Part shown: in pieces, positions 11,703 to 23,121 of the stretch
Numbering within the stretch: position 1 is the stretch's first letter
How the letters are laid out: each line of letters opens with the position of its first letter
Origin: Mesostigma viride
Lineage: Eukaryota; Streptophyta; Mesostigmatophyceae; Mesostigmatales; Mesostigmataceae
Direction of reading: 5' to 3'
Assembly: GCA_009746045.1 (NCBI GenBank)
Contig: RPFO01000448.1
Span: forward strand, 1,660,547 to 1,724,546
DNA length: 64,000 bases
Made by a program: the position numbers and the translations under genes
Notes under the pieces: generated by a model
Seen by the model: only the letters and a program-made list of their open reading frames with translations
Database searches by the model: none
Told to the model about the DNA's origin: nothing

Positions 11703-12482
11703 AGAATATTATTATAATATATGTTCCTCTATCTCCATACCGCTCTCCTCCGGGTGGTGTGTGCCATGGTTCGGTCGGTCTTTCCCCACTCCACCATTAA
11801 GTGCGAGGACGCGGATGGGGCCGCCCTCTACTCACCCAACCACCGCCCCGACATTACCGTGCTTGACTACGACGGGCAGGGTTGCCACCTGCTCATCGAT
11901 GTCTCCGTGGCTCGGCCGCTTTCCGGTCGCCACATCCTCCGGGCGGCTGTGGATGCCGGCGCTGCTGCCGCTGTGGCTGAGCGCGACAAGTTTGCCTCCT
12001 ACGGCAATGTGGGGCCCCACCGGGTCATCCCCTTTGTCCTTGAGGAGTTCGGGGCCATGGGCCCCAAGACAGCGGAGTTTTTCCACGAGTGCTGCCAGCG
12101 CCGTGAAGACCGCCTCGACCTCGAGGGTCAGACCGCCCCGTGGTCGGCCCGCACGTGGTCCTCGTATTGGCGGCAGCGTCTGTCACTCGCCCTCACTCGC
12201 ACCGTGGCTGATGTGTTATTCCGCCGCACCCGGGCCGACTTTGTCGCGACCCACGCGGTCTAGATTCCTTCCAGGCCTGCATGGTGGGCCGGCAGCGCTG
12301 TTGCTGCGTGTAGTTTTGTGATGTATAGTTAGTTGTACCTTGTGCCGCTGGCGTGATCCTTGGATGTCTGTGTCAGATTACTATTAATTTCTTCAGGGTT
12401 ATTCTCCCAGTCATCGGTTTTTTCCTTATGTTGCATGCCTATCTCACCTTCGTAATCTATCATTCTCAATGAATATATATTC
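11703..12482 (+). mobile_element. REL-type LINE, copy 2 (endonuclease end intact)
   Basis: Begins directly after the tail of copy 1. An open frame runs 11721-12263 (180 residues) and carries RPDITVLD and LIDVSVARP, then EEFGAMG and a basic C-terminus to the stop. The knuckle and RT are missing, so it is 5'-truncated. The 3' UTR ends in TCAATG and ATATATATTC (12473-12482). In R2/NeSL- and Dualen-type elements this domain nicks the target DNA; that role here is inferred from the motif. Confidence 0.8.
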
Positions 12483-12659
12483 AGATGCTGAGATAGGCAT
12501 AGTTAGTTGTACCTTGTGTAGCTGGCGTGATCCTTGGATGTCCGTGTCAGATTACTATTAATTTCTTCAGGGTTATTCTCCCAGTTTATATCGGGTTTTT
12601 CCTTCTGTTGCATGCCTATCTCACCTCCGTAATCTATCATACTCAATGAATATATATTC
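12483..12659 (+). mobile_element. Tandem copy of the REL LINE 3' UTR and tail
   Basis: Repeats about 135-175 bp of the 3' UTR just upstream (from the GATCCTTGGATGTC region to ATATATATTC at 12650-12659) with a few differences. It sits between copy 2 and the next copy, so it is a very short 5'-truncated member of the same head-at-tail series. Confidence 0.7.
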
Positions 12660-13163
12660 TGCTCATTGACGTTTCTGTGGCTTGCGCCCCTTGGCTCTTA
12701 GCCATACGTGCATGGTCGAGCTACCATGGTCCGGATTCTCCCGATTTCTGGCCTGCGCTGGTTGTCTCCTTGATGGTTGGTGCATCGATCCTAGGCGGCG
12801 GGCTACACAGGGGATTGGGCTGAGCGGGCCAAGCTCTAGGCCTATTAATTAATTGATTGATTAATTAATTAATTAATTAATTAATTAATTAATTAACTAA
12901 TTAGAAACATAACTCCGTGGGGAGTATCTGTAGCACATATCCCTGAGAAGGGGCATATTATGGCCGAATAATAATACATTCTAGGCTAGCTACTTCCTGC
13001 AAGGGTGGGAATGTAAACAACACTTGCTCTAGGTGCACCAGGGCACCTGCACCCTCATGATCTATCACGCTAATAATGCCCAGCTAAGGGGTCGAGCATG
13101 TGACTCATGTGGGGGAAGATCATCATGGCTATACAAGAGCTAGGGCATGGCTTCTCGGCAGAG

Positions 13164-15150
13164 TAGTTATTGTACCGTGTTACGAGCCACGAGCCACGAG
13201 GTAGCCATGGCTGGTCAACGGCGGAGCTCATAACTTTCACGTTTGAGCACTGAATTTAGCTGTGAATATCACTATCCCTTCGTCTTTCTAAGACGCACAT
13301 GCTGATATAATTTTCCGAATCTATTACGCAATATATGACGAGCAAACGCCCCTCGACGCAACGCAGTTTGGCGGATGCGCTCGCCCATGAAAATGCGGCA
13401 GCTGCGGCTGCAGCTTCGCCAGCTCCGGCAGGCAGCGGTGACACTAGTCGTGCACTGGTGGTCACCCAGCAAGGCTCCCAGGCTCAATGCCTCGCCATCG
13501 GCATCGCCTGCAGACCCTAAACGCGCCCGCTCAGCCGATAAAACAGGAGGGTCTTCACGCCCCTCGGAACCGCGCTGTCGGCTCCAACCTTTCCAGGTCG
13601 ATGATCACGACTGGACCAACATGTCTCCGTCCGATGCAGTCTGCACTGCATCTTCTACGGGGACTACGCCTCGCTTGACGACCTGTGCCTCCATCTCCAC
13701 GACACCGGACGCCTCCTCTGCACCGACGGAAGCCGCTCCAGGGCACAACGTCAGCATGGTTTTCGGCTCCCCCCGCCCGGCCCCGCCTCCAGCACGCCAT
13801 CCTCAACTCCCTTCTCCAGCCGGCGCTCTGACGGCGAGATCTGGGCTCCATCCATCGCCGCCCCCACCCTCCGTTCCATCCTCATGGAAGCCTTTTGAGC
13901 AGCACGTGACCCCCCTTGCTGCTGACGTCGCAGCAATGGGTGGCCCGCTGGCTGGTGAACTTCCTCACCTCACCGCCACCTCCACTTGCCATTTCCGCCT
14001 CCACTGCCGACATCAAAGCCCAGCTCCTCGACCTCGACCAACGCCTTCAAGCCACCGCCACCGCCCTAGCTTGAGAGCTTGCATGACACCGCCGGCCTCA
14101 CCGCCCAGGCGGTGAAGGACATCGCCGCCCAGCCGGCGCCTGCTGGCCCGGCCGGCGATGCTCCCTCCACCTGGGCGGACAGCACACCACCTCCACCATC
14201 TCAGCACAACTCATGCAACAAGCCCTCGACTTTCCGAGGAAGCCGACATCGCCCAGCGCATGCAGCCACAATGTCATCGTCAAGCACTTCGACCAGCCGG
14301 CAGGTGAGACCTCCACGAGCCTCCTTGAGGCATTTAAGCGCGACATTTTTGCCCCCATGCTACTCACTGGTGAGCTGGACATGTCGGCTGTCCGCCTCCC
14401 CCGCGCGCGGGGTAAGGCTGGCCCGGCACCCGTGCTCCTCACCTTAAAGTACATGGCGGACAAGCTGGCGTTCCGCAAGAAGCTCTCGAGGACTCGCTTC
14501 ACGCTGGACGACGACTTGACCCTGCATGGCCCAGCAGCAACAGTGGCGACGCGAGCAGCCTATGGCCGACCTACCTTCAGCTCCGGCAGAGCGCAGGGGG
14601 GAAGCCGGTATACTGGAGGGGGGCGGTCATCCACGTTGACCACAAGCCCTGGCAGCCCCCTCCTGCCACCTCAGACTAGGGACTCCGTACCAGTAGTGTA
14701 GATTAGTCAGGCTTAGCCTAGCATGTGGCCCAGTGACGCGCATGTGCGCCCATAATGGCCCCCATGGATGTTGCCTTCAGAATTTAGCCAAGCCATGCCT
14801 ATAACGGGACCCCCATGGATGTTGCAATTTAGTCATGCTATGCCTATGCAGAGAGATGCTCTCTGTTGAGAAGCCATGCCCTAGTCCTTGTATAGCCATG
14901 ATGATCTTCCCCCCCCGTGCCGGGATCCCCTTAGCTGGGTTGAACCCGAGACAGCATGGTGCCGGCCGGGTGCAGGTGCAGGTGCAAGGTGCAGGTGCCC
15001 TTGAGGCACGGCCTAGAGCAAGTGTTGCTTACATTCCACTCTTGCAGGAAGTAGCCCAGAATGTATTAAAAGCCATATATGCCCCTTCTCCGGGATATGT
15101 GCTACATGTACTCCCAACGGAGTTATGTTTCTGATTAATTAATTAATTAA
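13164..15150 (+). mobile_element. Full-length ORF1-only 'half-LINE', copy B, 12-bp TSD
   Basis: A perfect duplication TTCTCGGCAGAG flanks it (13152-13163 and 15151-15162). The target is the 3' UTR of copy C, which is continuous on both sides. The unit has a ~170-bp 5' UTR, ORF1 from the ATG at 13335, a 3' UTR from about 14690, the ACTCC-CAAC-GGAGT hairpin near 15110-15125 and a (TTAA)n tail. There is no reverse transcriptase or endonuclease, yet the flanks and tail show it moved as a unit. It is comparable in layout to mammalian HAL1 (half-L1); presumably it is copied in trans. Confidence 0.85.
13335..14690 (+). pseudogene. L1-like ORF1 protein (frameshifted)
   Basis: The start MTSKRPSTQRSLADALAHE is followed by an Ala-rich stretch. 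A conserved middle region (SDGEIWAPSI, HVTPLAADVAA) and a Leu-rich helical stretch (KAQLLDLDQRLQATATAL) come next. Then follows an RRM-like block, RSHNVIVKHFD ... PVLLT.KYMADKLAF, and RFTLDDDLT. The order (N-terminal tail, probable coiled coil, RRM-like, basic end) fits an RNA-binding LINE ORF1 protein. Several indels break the frame (for example near 13500, 13840 and 14075), so this copy is not translatable as one protein. Confidence 0.65.
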
Positions 15151-15597
15151 TTCTCGGCAGAGAGCATCTAGATCTGCATAGGCATAGCATGGCTAAATTC
15201 TTAATGCAACATCCATGGCGGGTCTTAAATATTATAGGCATGGCTTGGCTGAATTCTGAAGGCAACATCCATGGGGGCCATTATGCATGGGCGCACATGC
15301 GCGTGGGCCACATGCTAGGCTAAGCCTGACTAATCTACACTACTGGTATGTATTCCCTACTAGTCTGAGGTGGCAGGAGGGGGCTGCCAGGGCTTGTGGT
15401 CAACGTGGATGACCGTCCCCCTCCAGTATACCGGCTTCCGGCCCCCTTGCGCTCTGCCGGAGCTGAAGGTAGGTCGGCCATAGCTCGCGTCGCCGCTGTT
15501 CCTGGGCCAGGGTCAAGTCGTCGTCCAGCGTCAAGCGAGTCTACGAGAGCTTCTTGCGGCCTTTAAGGAACGCCAGCTTGTCCGCCATGTGACTTAA

Positions 15598-17317
15598 CAC
15601 GTCGTACGTCAAAACTCAGTCCTATTTTTAGGACTGAGTATGCCAACTTTGAGATCATGTAGCGGTAAGGGTAGGGGGGTACCCCATATGTTTGATATGC
15701 ATCAGAGCACTCAATATCATGCTAATGCTTGGGCATATGCCTAAAAAATCATATGTTGACCAAATCATGTAAAATTTTACAAGGGTGTCAACCCATGCTC
15801 GCGATTTGGCAATTTTCTGTGGAAGGACGAGTTGGGAAAATTCAATAAAATCCATATGCATGTTGAAAAAATATAGGCGTGTAAACAATACAGTTCTTGA
15901 AACATGGCAAAAAACTGGGCTCAATTTGGCCACAGCCTCTACCTGAAACTCACCAAAAACCACCAGCCCTAAGAATGGGTTTCGAGGTTGCTAGCAATGT
16001 GCAAGCATGTAAGTGCGGTCATACTACACACCACCGTGGCAACCAACCATGCCAATCAACTCATTTCCCTTCTAGCATAACAGGAAAACATACTTGCATC
16101 ATCATATTGCAGTTATATTATACCTTAGTATATGTGTGAGAGCCTATGCACGCACGTAGGGAATGGGCATTGTTACCTACCTACAAAGGGTTTTATTATG
16201 AGCCTTAACCACCAATATAATGGGTAGGTTAAGCATATTTCAATTGTTTTTAACAAGAATAGAGATGGCTAACACTGTTTTGCCTTGCCATGGCATGGCC
16301 AACATACTTGCTGGCACATGATGACAGTGGTTTATCACCAAGATTCTTCACTCACCCGTATAAGCTTGAAAGCACGCTGGATGCAGCCCATGGCCATACA
16401 ATCACGCAGTATGAACGTAGCAAAAGAATAACTAACATCTATGAAGGTATTTAAACCCATACAGCGCCTAAAAAACTGCAAAAGTACACTAGGGTAAGGC
16501 AAATGCCTGGTAACATCATAAAAAATGGGGGGTTTAGAGAGGGGCAGGCAACGGTCAAGAAAGCGCATCAAGATTCGAAACTGACAGCGCCTTGCAAGCT
16601 CAAACTCATGTAAGAACATAACAAAACGATGAGGTGACGATATTTCAGCTTTACCGTGCACGGATGGCGTTATCTTGGCCCAGGCGGTGCCCGCAAAAGT
16701 GACACTTGCGGCACACAAACCATGACATGACAGAGTGGTCGAAATCATCAAATCTTTACTGCCACTGACTTAATTCTACACACATGCATGATAATAAGTA
16801 GAAAGAAGCATATAAACCCTTCGAACTGCACCGTAAAGTAAATTTAGTCATCAATTCCGTCAACCTGCCTGGTCGCAGTTTTTTCCAGCAAGAGCAGTGC
16901 CGACACCTGGTAAATCGCATCCCCGGGAGCTAAAAATTGGTTTGTGTCATCTTTAGGACATATTAAATCTATTTCCTGGGTTTTACCAGCTAAATCGTCC
17001 GCAAACGTAAACTGCATGCATGGGCGCAAGCCGCCATGGCTAGGTCGTGCATTTCCGGAACTCACGTTTCACGTGAAAAAGTACCCTTACCACCTGTACT
17101 TTGACCGTACATTTAGCCGCCCAAACAAAATCCAAAAAAATCGCAAAAATATGTCTAAGAAAGGTCATTTCACGTAGTATTTGAATAAATTTTGAGGGAA
17201 TTTTTTTGACAAACATTCCGACTTGGGCGAATTTTCTACGAAACCCAAAAACTCAGTCCTAAGAATAGGACTGAGTTGAACTCAGTCCTAAGAATAGGTG
17301 CAGTGACGAACGACGTG
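15598..17317. mobile_element. DNA transposon P1, TTAA target duplication (piggyBac-like, non-autonomous)
   Basis: TTAA flanks it (15594-15597 and 17318-17321). The ends are inverted: CACGTCGTACGTCA at the left, and CACGTCGTTCGTCA when the right end is read on the - strand. It splits the ORF1 of copy C exactly; removing it and one TTAA joins the GCCATGT and AAGGTGAGG parts of the ORF1 sequence. Hairpins built on CTCAGTCCTA occur near both ends (15614-15645 and about 17250-17280). No transposase was recognised in its 1.7 kb. The TTAA target is typical of the piggyBac superfamily, but the assignment rests on that alone. Confidence 0.8.
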
Positions 17318-17601
17318 TTAAAGGTGAGGAGCACGGGTGCCGGGCCAGCCTTACCCCGCGCGCGGGGGAGGCGGACAGCCGACATCCCCAGCTCACCAGT
17401 GAGTTGCATGGGGGCAAAAATGTCGCGCTTAAATGCCGTGAGAAGGCTCGTGGAGGTCTCACCTGCCGGCTGGTCGAAGTGCTTGACGATGACATTGTCA
17501 GTGGCTGCGCTGGGCGATGTCGGCCTCCTCGCGAAGGTCGAGGGCTTGTTGCTTGAGTTGTGCCGAGATGGTGGAGGTGGTGGAGGTGGTGTGATGCTTA
17601 A

Positions 17602-19868
17602 GGGGAGGTGGCACCCCAAAACCCTTAAAAATTGACCTATGCTAATATCACTTGAAACTCATTTGCACAACGCTAAGTTATGATTGGGGGCACTAAATAA
17701 CATCTCTAGTGAGTTGTCCATGCACTTGTTGGGGGTACTACCCCCATATATACACCAATAATGCGCTATAAATAGCAAAAGACGCTAATTAGGGCTGGGT
17801 ATGCCCCAGCCAATGCACACATTTATTTGCAAAACTGCCTGCAGCGTTTTTAGTTCCCTGAGTTTGTAGCTTGCTGAGCTATTTACATCATGGAAAGGGC
17901 AAAACCTCGAACAGTTATTAATTTCCCCGCAAAACGACCCTTTTTTTACCGGACATTGGGAATAACTTTTTATAAACACGTCAAAAAAATACTTTTTTCT
18001 GCAGCGAAAATCCGTCTAACAGGGGGACAACTGTCTTCCAAGTCCCAGGTCATTCCGACAAGTCTAGCTCAAGTTATAAAGTTAAACGTGCTAAAACCTG
18101 AACATAAGCTAAAGGAGGTTTTTCTTTGTACAAGGCCAGTTAGGCATGATGTTTTCCATCCAAAAAGCCTGAAAGCATGCCCTACTCGATCACAATACAT
18201 AAGCAAACAGCTAGGCACCTCATCTGCCCTCACCTGCCCTCGGCATGGCCAACCTTGCCAGCCTAAGCATAGCAACACGATCGTTAGGCAAACATGCCAA
18301 GAGAGCATACACATCAGTCAACCCAAGGTTACCTTGTAAACTTCATGATTAGAACTCAGCAAATCTATGACCAAAAGCACAAATAAATAACTCTTGCACA
18401 CTGATGACGACACATGCTCAAGGTTTGGGGTCACTGTGACACGCACTCATGATGGGTTTCCTAGACGACCACCTGACAGGCGCTAAGGACCACTCAGTAA
18501 CCAAGTTAACACAATCACACTTTACATGCCATCCAACATGCATCAAATACATGCTGAATATGTTATGAAGTACAAAGGGGTGGCCACACACCTCATACAC
18601 CTTCACCGTCCCTCGAGCATGGCCAGACATATAAGCATGTGAATAGCAATAATGATGATGGCACTAAAATGCCTAACCAGCATTTTCTATGTTTCTCCCA
18701 GGTTAGAGTGTAAGGTTTATGCCAACCAAGCTAATCAACACAGCAACAACTCCTTCACTGCCCTACCTGAGATGGGCAACAAACTGGAACTATGGAGGGC
18801 AAGGAACCAAGGAGATCATGGCATACAACGATGGCATGCAGTCAACCATGTCAACCATGGTTGGCTCAGCACATTGCAGTCTTTTCACATCATCATATCA
18901 AGGGAAAGCTCAAATAAACCAATGGTGGCAGCTATCTACATGCAGTCACACAAATGCAATATCTCCAACATGATCGTCCATAAAACACTTCCTCCCCTGC
19001 ACGAGAAAATGGAAAGAAACCATTGGCGGCCCTCCAGCGCATGAGCGCTGTGATGCCGCTGCGAAGAGAGGGTGCGTCACTCTAACACAACAAGAAGCGT
19101 CCATACGCACACCATCCTTGCCAGAACACGTTTTATGAAATGCCTTAAACCTTCCCGAGAAGCTATAGGCTTCGACTGAAGCGGCCCTAACCACGACATC
19201 AACGAAAACAATCTAAAGCTGCCAGGTATTCGGCAAGCAACGGCGAGCTAGCTGGCGGAAACGGCCCAAACAGAACGCAAAAACCTTCGAACGATGAGCT
19301 CATAGAAGAAAGAACTGATAGCACATAACATTCGCGACAAATCTATACCTTGCCCTCGCAGATCCCTCGCTCAGGCGCGCAACAACGGCCGTTCTTCCAT
19401 GGAAGGTTCCGACATGCACTGCGCAGGCCTGAAGAATTACTTACCGACAATGGCCGAAAATGTAGCAAAAAGCACCAGTTCGGTTTGGAATTCAATGCTA
19501 CCGATATTAATGCATCCCTGACGGTCAAAAAGGCCCCCAAAACTGCGAATTTACTGCCGCTATCACGAACTCTATTTTATTCCGCGCGACCAAAAAATGC
19601 AGTTTAACCCCCATGCCGATGGCAGTAAAAGAAAGCAGCGATATTGTAAACCAGCTACTTGCCGCCACAACCCAACATCATGAAATCATCTTCTTCAACA
19701 TTCGAGCATTTTTTTTGCATTTCTCTAGCCCTACATTGCTAGTTTCACCTAAACGCAGTCGCCATGACCACTTCCGCAAGGGGTGCGCGCACGGTGCACC
19801 CACTTTTCACGGTACGGCTGGTACCGCGAATTTTTTCGCGCGGAAAATATTCGGCGCGCCACGTCCCC
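17602..19868. mobile_element. DNA transposon P2, TTAA target duplication (piggyBac-like, non-autonomous)
   Basis: TTAA flanks it (17598-17601 and 19869-19872). The left end is GGGGAGGTGGCACC and the right end, read on the - strand, is GGGGACGTGGCGCG. It interrupts the ORF1 of copy C between the segments encoding the Thr-rich run and WADLLK. Its ends differ from those of P1, so it is a separate family with the same target. No transposase was recognised in 2.27 kb. A segment near 19753-19800 closely matches 21958-22003 inside the hAT-like element. Confidence 0.8.
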
Positions 19869-20678
19869 TTAAGCAAGTCCGCCCAGGTGGAGGGAGCATC
19901 GCCACCCGGGCCAGCAGGTGCCAGCTGGGCGGCGATGTCCTTCACCACCTGGGCGGTGAGGCCGGCGGTGTCATGCAAGCACTCAAGGGCGGTGGCGGTG
20001 GCTTGAAGGCGTTGGTCGAGGCGATCGAGGAGCTGGGCTTTGCCGTCGGCAGTCGGCGGTGGAGGCGGAAATGGTAGTGGAGGTGGAGGCGGCGGTGGTG
20101 GAAATGTGAGGGAGTTCAGTAGCCAGCGTGCCACCCATTGCTGCGACGTCGGCAGCAAGGGGGGTCACGTGCTGCTGAAAGGCTTCCGTGAGGATGGAAC
20201 GGAGTGTGGGGGCGGAGATGGATGGAGCCCAGATCTCGCCGTCAGAGCGCATGAGAAGGGAGTTGAGGATGGTGTGTTGGAGGTAGGCGCGGTTGCACCC
20301 GTCCAGAACACTGATGTTGCACATGACGGCTGCACCAGCTGCCGTCCGAGCTAATGAGGCGATTGATGTCGTAGAGATGGAGGCACAGGTCGTAAAGCGA
20401 GACATAGTCTAGGCTTATGGCGACGTTTGTCTTGGAGGAGTAATTCGGGGCCATGGGGACCCCGACCGCCGGCTTCTTAATTAACTATTAATTAAGGAAA
20501 GCTTCCAGCTCCGGGATGACGACCTGGACCTGGACCTCGAGGGCCAGTGGGCCCCTTGGTCGGCGCGGACCTGGACGTCGTACTGACGCCAACGCCTTTC
20601 GGTACGTAGCACTTTAATACCCGGGTTATGGCTGACATATCTTGCTCCGCCGCACGCGGGCTGACTTTGCAATGCAGC

Positions 20679-22290
20679 CAGAGTGCAATCGTACGTTATA
20701 CGCGTTATACGGTCACGGTGGAGTATAATGTATAATACGGTATAATACGGTATAATACGGTATTATACGTTTTCGTACGGACACACTCAGAATACTCTGA
20801 TTTTACACATTTTAAGACACCCACCATCAATCCACATGTTTTTAACACTGTTTTGGACATAATCCAAGGTTGCCCTACCCTCGGCTATACTCTATACGGT
20901 GGATATTGTGGACACGATCGATATATTGCATGTAATACTGAGAATGTAAACGTGCGCATGCATAATTGTGTGCATGTGTATAACTGTATATATGTGGCTT
21001 TATATTGGTTATGTTTACTTGGGTGCCTTCACTTTGATGCAAGTAATTATATATGGTAAAAAGGCCAGCAATAACTAGGGGACCGTGCAGTGGGCCAGCA
21101 AGGGGCCAACATGTTAAACATGGCTAAACAGGTGGGGATGTGATAATAAGTAACTCACATATTCTCACCTTCCATACAACAACCTTGTTTTCCAGCAGGC
21201 TGAAGAGCATGACAGGCGTCTATGAGCTCGCCAGCTCCTTGCAACGGTGATGCCGCTCCCAGGCAGCTAGGGTCCTTGACTACGCAATATAGAATGTCTA
21301 CCGTGTGAAAACCTCCATACAGGAAGCGTAGCAAAGCCAGATAACTGCCCGATCAATTCTGGGTAGCTTTAGGAAGCATGGCATACGCAGCGTAAGGAAA
21401 ACCATTGAAAGCTGCGGAAAATCTGATAGCACAACTGCAACAAGTGGAGAACAAAATAGCAAGAAAAACCCAGAAACGGCGCAAAAAGTTTCATGCCAGG
21501 TTCATTAAGAGCGCAAACAGACTGGGCGGTGACATGCGGCAAATCAACGTACCACGGCCGGCATTATTTCCTACCCAGGCGCGCAAGAAAAGCCAGCCAG
21601 CCATGGATGGATTAACCGCGGATCGCGCAGGCCTGAACGAAATCATTTTAGAAATGACAGGAAATGGCCGCAGATCGAAGATGCTTAGGTTATTTTCATG
21701 GTGTCCGTTACTAAACGGCTCTTGCTGCATCAAAATAACCCACGAATATCGAGTTCTACCGTCGCAGGCACACATGCTAGATTATTCATCGCGGCCAAAT
21801 TGTTGGATGAGACCCCCGTGCAAATCTGTACCAACAAAGGCAGCGAATTTGCAAATAGTGCAGATCTTGCTATGAAACATCATAATAGAACATCACTTTT
21901 AACCATCGGCTTAATTTTTTCGCCTGTCGCCCGCCGGATTAGCCATATTTTAACGGAACGCACGTCGCCATGGCCACCTCCGCACGGTGCGCGCACTGTG
22001 CACCACAATGTCAAAATAAGATCGCGTCGAATTGTGAAAGTTCAGACGGGTCAGTACTTATAGTAGAGATACGAAATCTGTGGCTTCAAATCGTTGCCCT
22101 GTCGTTCTGGCATCCTAGCCGCGCAAAACGTAAAAAAAACGCGGAAAACACGGCATCATACGGTATAATACGGTATTATACGTCATTATACGCTAAAACG
22201 TATTATAACGTATGAATCATACGCTCAAAGCCAGCGTATTACGTATTATACCGTATTATACCGTATTATACGGCGTATGATTGCACTCTG
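20679..22290. mobile_element. hAT-like DNA transposon H1, 8-bp TSD
   Basis: AATGCAGC is duplicated at 20671-20678 and 22291-22298. The inverted ends are CAGAGTGCAATCGTACG (left) and CAGAGTGCAATCATACG (right, - strand). Runs of TATAATACGG lie just inside the left end and inverted copies just inside the right end, as expected for subterminal transposase sites. The 8-bp duplication and CAG-starting ends fit the hAT superfamily. No transposase was recognised; the 156-residue frame at 21405 has no known motif. It sits in copy D close to the REL LINE stop codon. Confidence 0.88.
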
Positions 22291-22519
22291 AATGCAGCAC
22301 GTCGGTTATTAGGCTGAACAATTTACTTCATTCCGCGGTGTGGATCAAGTGTCCCATGTCGGCTGTAGTTATTTTATCGTGGTATCTCTTGAAAGCGTTG
22401 GCTTTCAATCGCGGTTAATGTTTGGGTGCCTTCACTATGATGTAAGTTATTATACCTTTTAATTTATATTCATGCCATTCTCATCTCTGTAATGTATCGT
22501 TTTCAATGAATATATATTC

Positions 22520-23121
22520 ATTGAGAATGATAACTGATTACGGAGGTGAGATCGGTGCCCATCAGCAACATAAGGAAAACCCCCAAAAGAAGAAGAACCC
22601 TGAAGTATCTGACACAGATCGACATCCAAGGATCACGCCAGCTGCACAAGGTACAACTATAGGCATGCAAGGATCAAGCCAGCACAAGCTGGTACAACTG
22701 ACTACATCACAAAACTACGGCACGCAGCAACATCGCTGCCGGCCAACCAGGCCTGGGAGGGATCTAGACCGCATGGGTTGCGACAAAGTCGGCCCGGCTG
22801 TGGCGGCGGAATAACACATCAGCCACGGTGCGAGTGAGGGCGAGTGACAGGCGAGCGCTGCCGCCATTACGAGGACCACGTGCGGGCAGACCACGGGGCA
22901 GTCTGACCCTCGAGGTCGAGGCTATCTGCACTGCGGCCGGCGCTGGCAGCACACAGCGCCGGCATCCTGATATCAAAGAGACAACCAGCGCAGGCCAGAA
23001 ATATAATGATATAGCCGCCGGGAGGATGTGGCAACCGGAGAGCGGCCGAGCCACGGAGACATCGATGAGCATGTGGCAACCCTGCCCATGATCGTAGTCA
23101 AGCACGGTAATGTCTACAATA
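22520..23121 (-). mobile_element. REL-type LINE, copy E, tail-to-tail with copy D
   Basis: Read on the - strand it starts near the endonuclease core (VLDYDHGQG, LIDVSVARPL), carries a ~46-bp insertion near 22972-23017, continues to the C-terminal DFVATHAV stop near 22764 and runs through the 3' UTR to the tail at 22520. Its tail meets the tail of copy D, forming the palindrome centred on 22513. Confidence 0.75.

Larger units (their letters stand above)
12846..20408 (-). mobile_element. ORF1-only LINE-like element, copy C, with three insertions in it
   Basis: Flanked by CTAGGCCTAT (12836-12845) and CTAGGCTTAT (20409-20418), a 10-bp duplication with one change. Read on the - strand, ORF1 runs from 20405 to 19873, continues 17601-17318, then 15597 to about 15360. 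The 3' UTR continues to 15163 and then from 13163 to about 12906, ending in the ACTCC/GGAGT hairpin and a long TTAA tail (12846-12905). The interruptions are two TTAA-flanked DNA elements and the ORF1-only copy B. With these removed, C matches copy B in layout but is 5'-truncated. Confidence 0.8.
12660..22519 (+). mobile_element. REL-type LINE, copy D, interrupted by nested insertions
   Basis: Copy D starts right after the ATATATATTC at 12650-12659 with sequence for the endonuclease LIDVSVA segment. It stops at 12845, resumes at 20409 with the matching CTAGGC..TATGGCGACG sequence, stops again at 20678, resumes at 22291, and ends in a 3' UTR with ATATATATTC at 22510-22519. Copy C (12846-20408) and a hAT-like transposon (20679-22290) are the interruptions. 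A ~90-bp foreign piece containing a dispersed 45-bp motif also replaces part of it near 12705-12795. Confidence 0.75.

Noticed and set aside
17890..18339. 149-residue frame inside P2 as a transposase
   Set aside because: No DDD/DDE pattern, no piggyBac-like conserved blocks, and too short.
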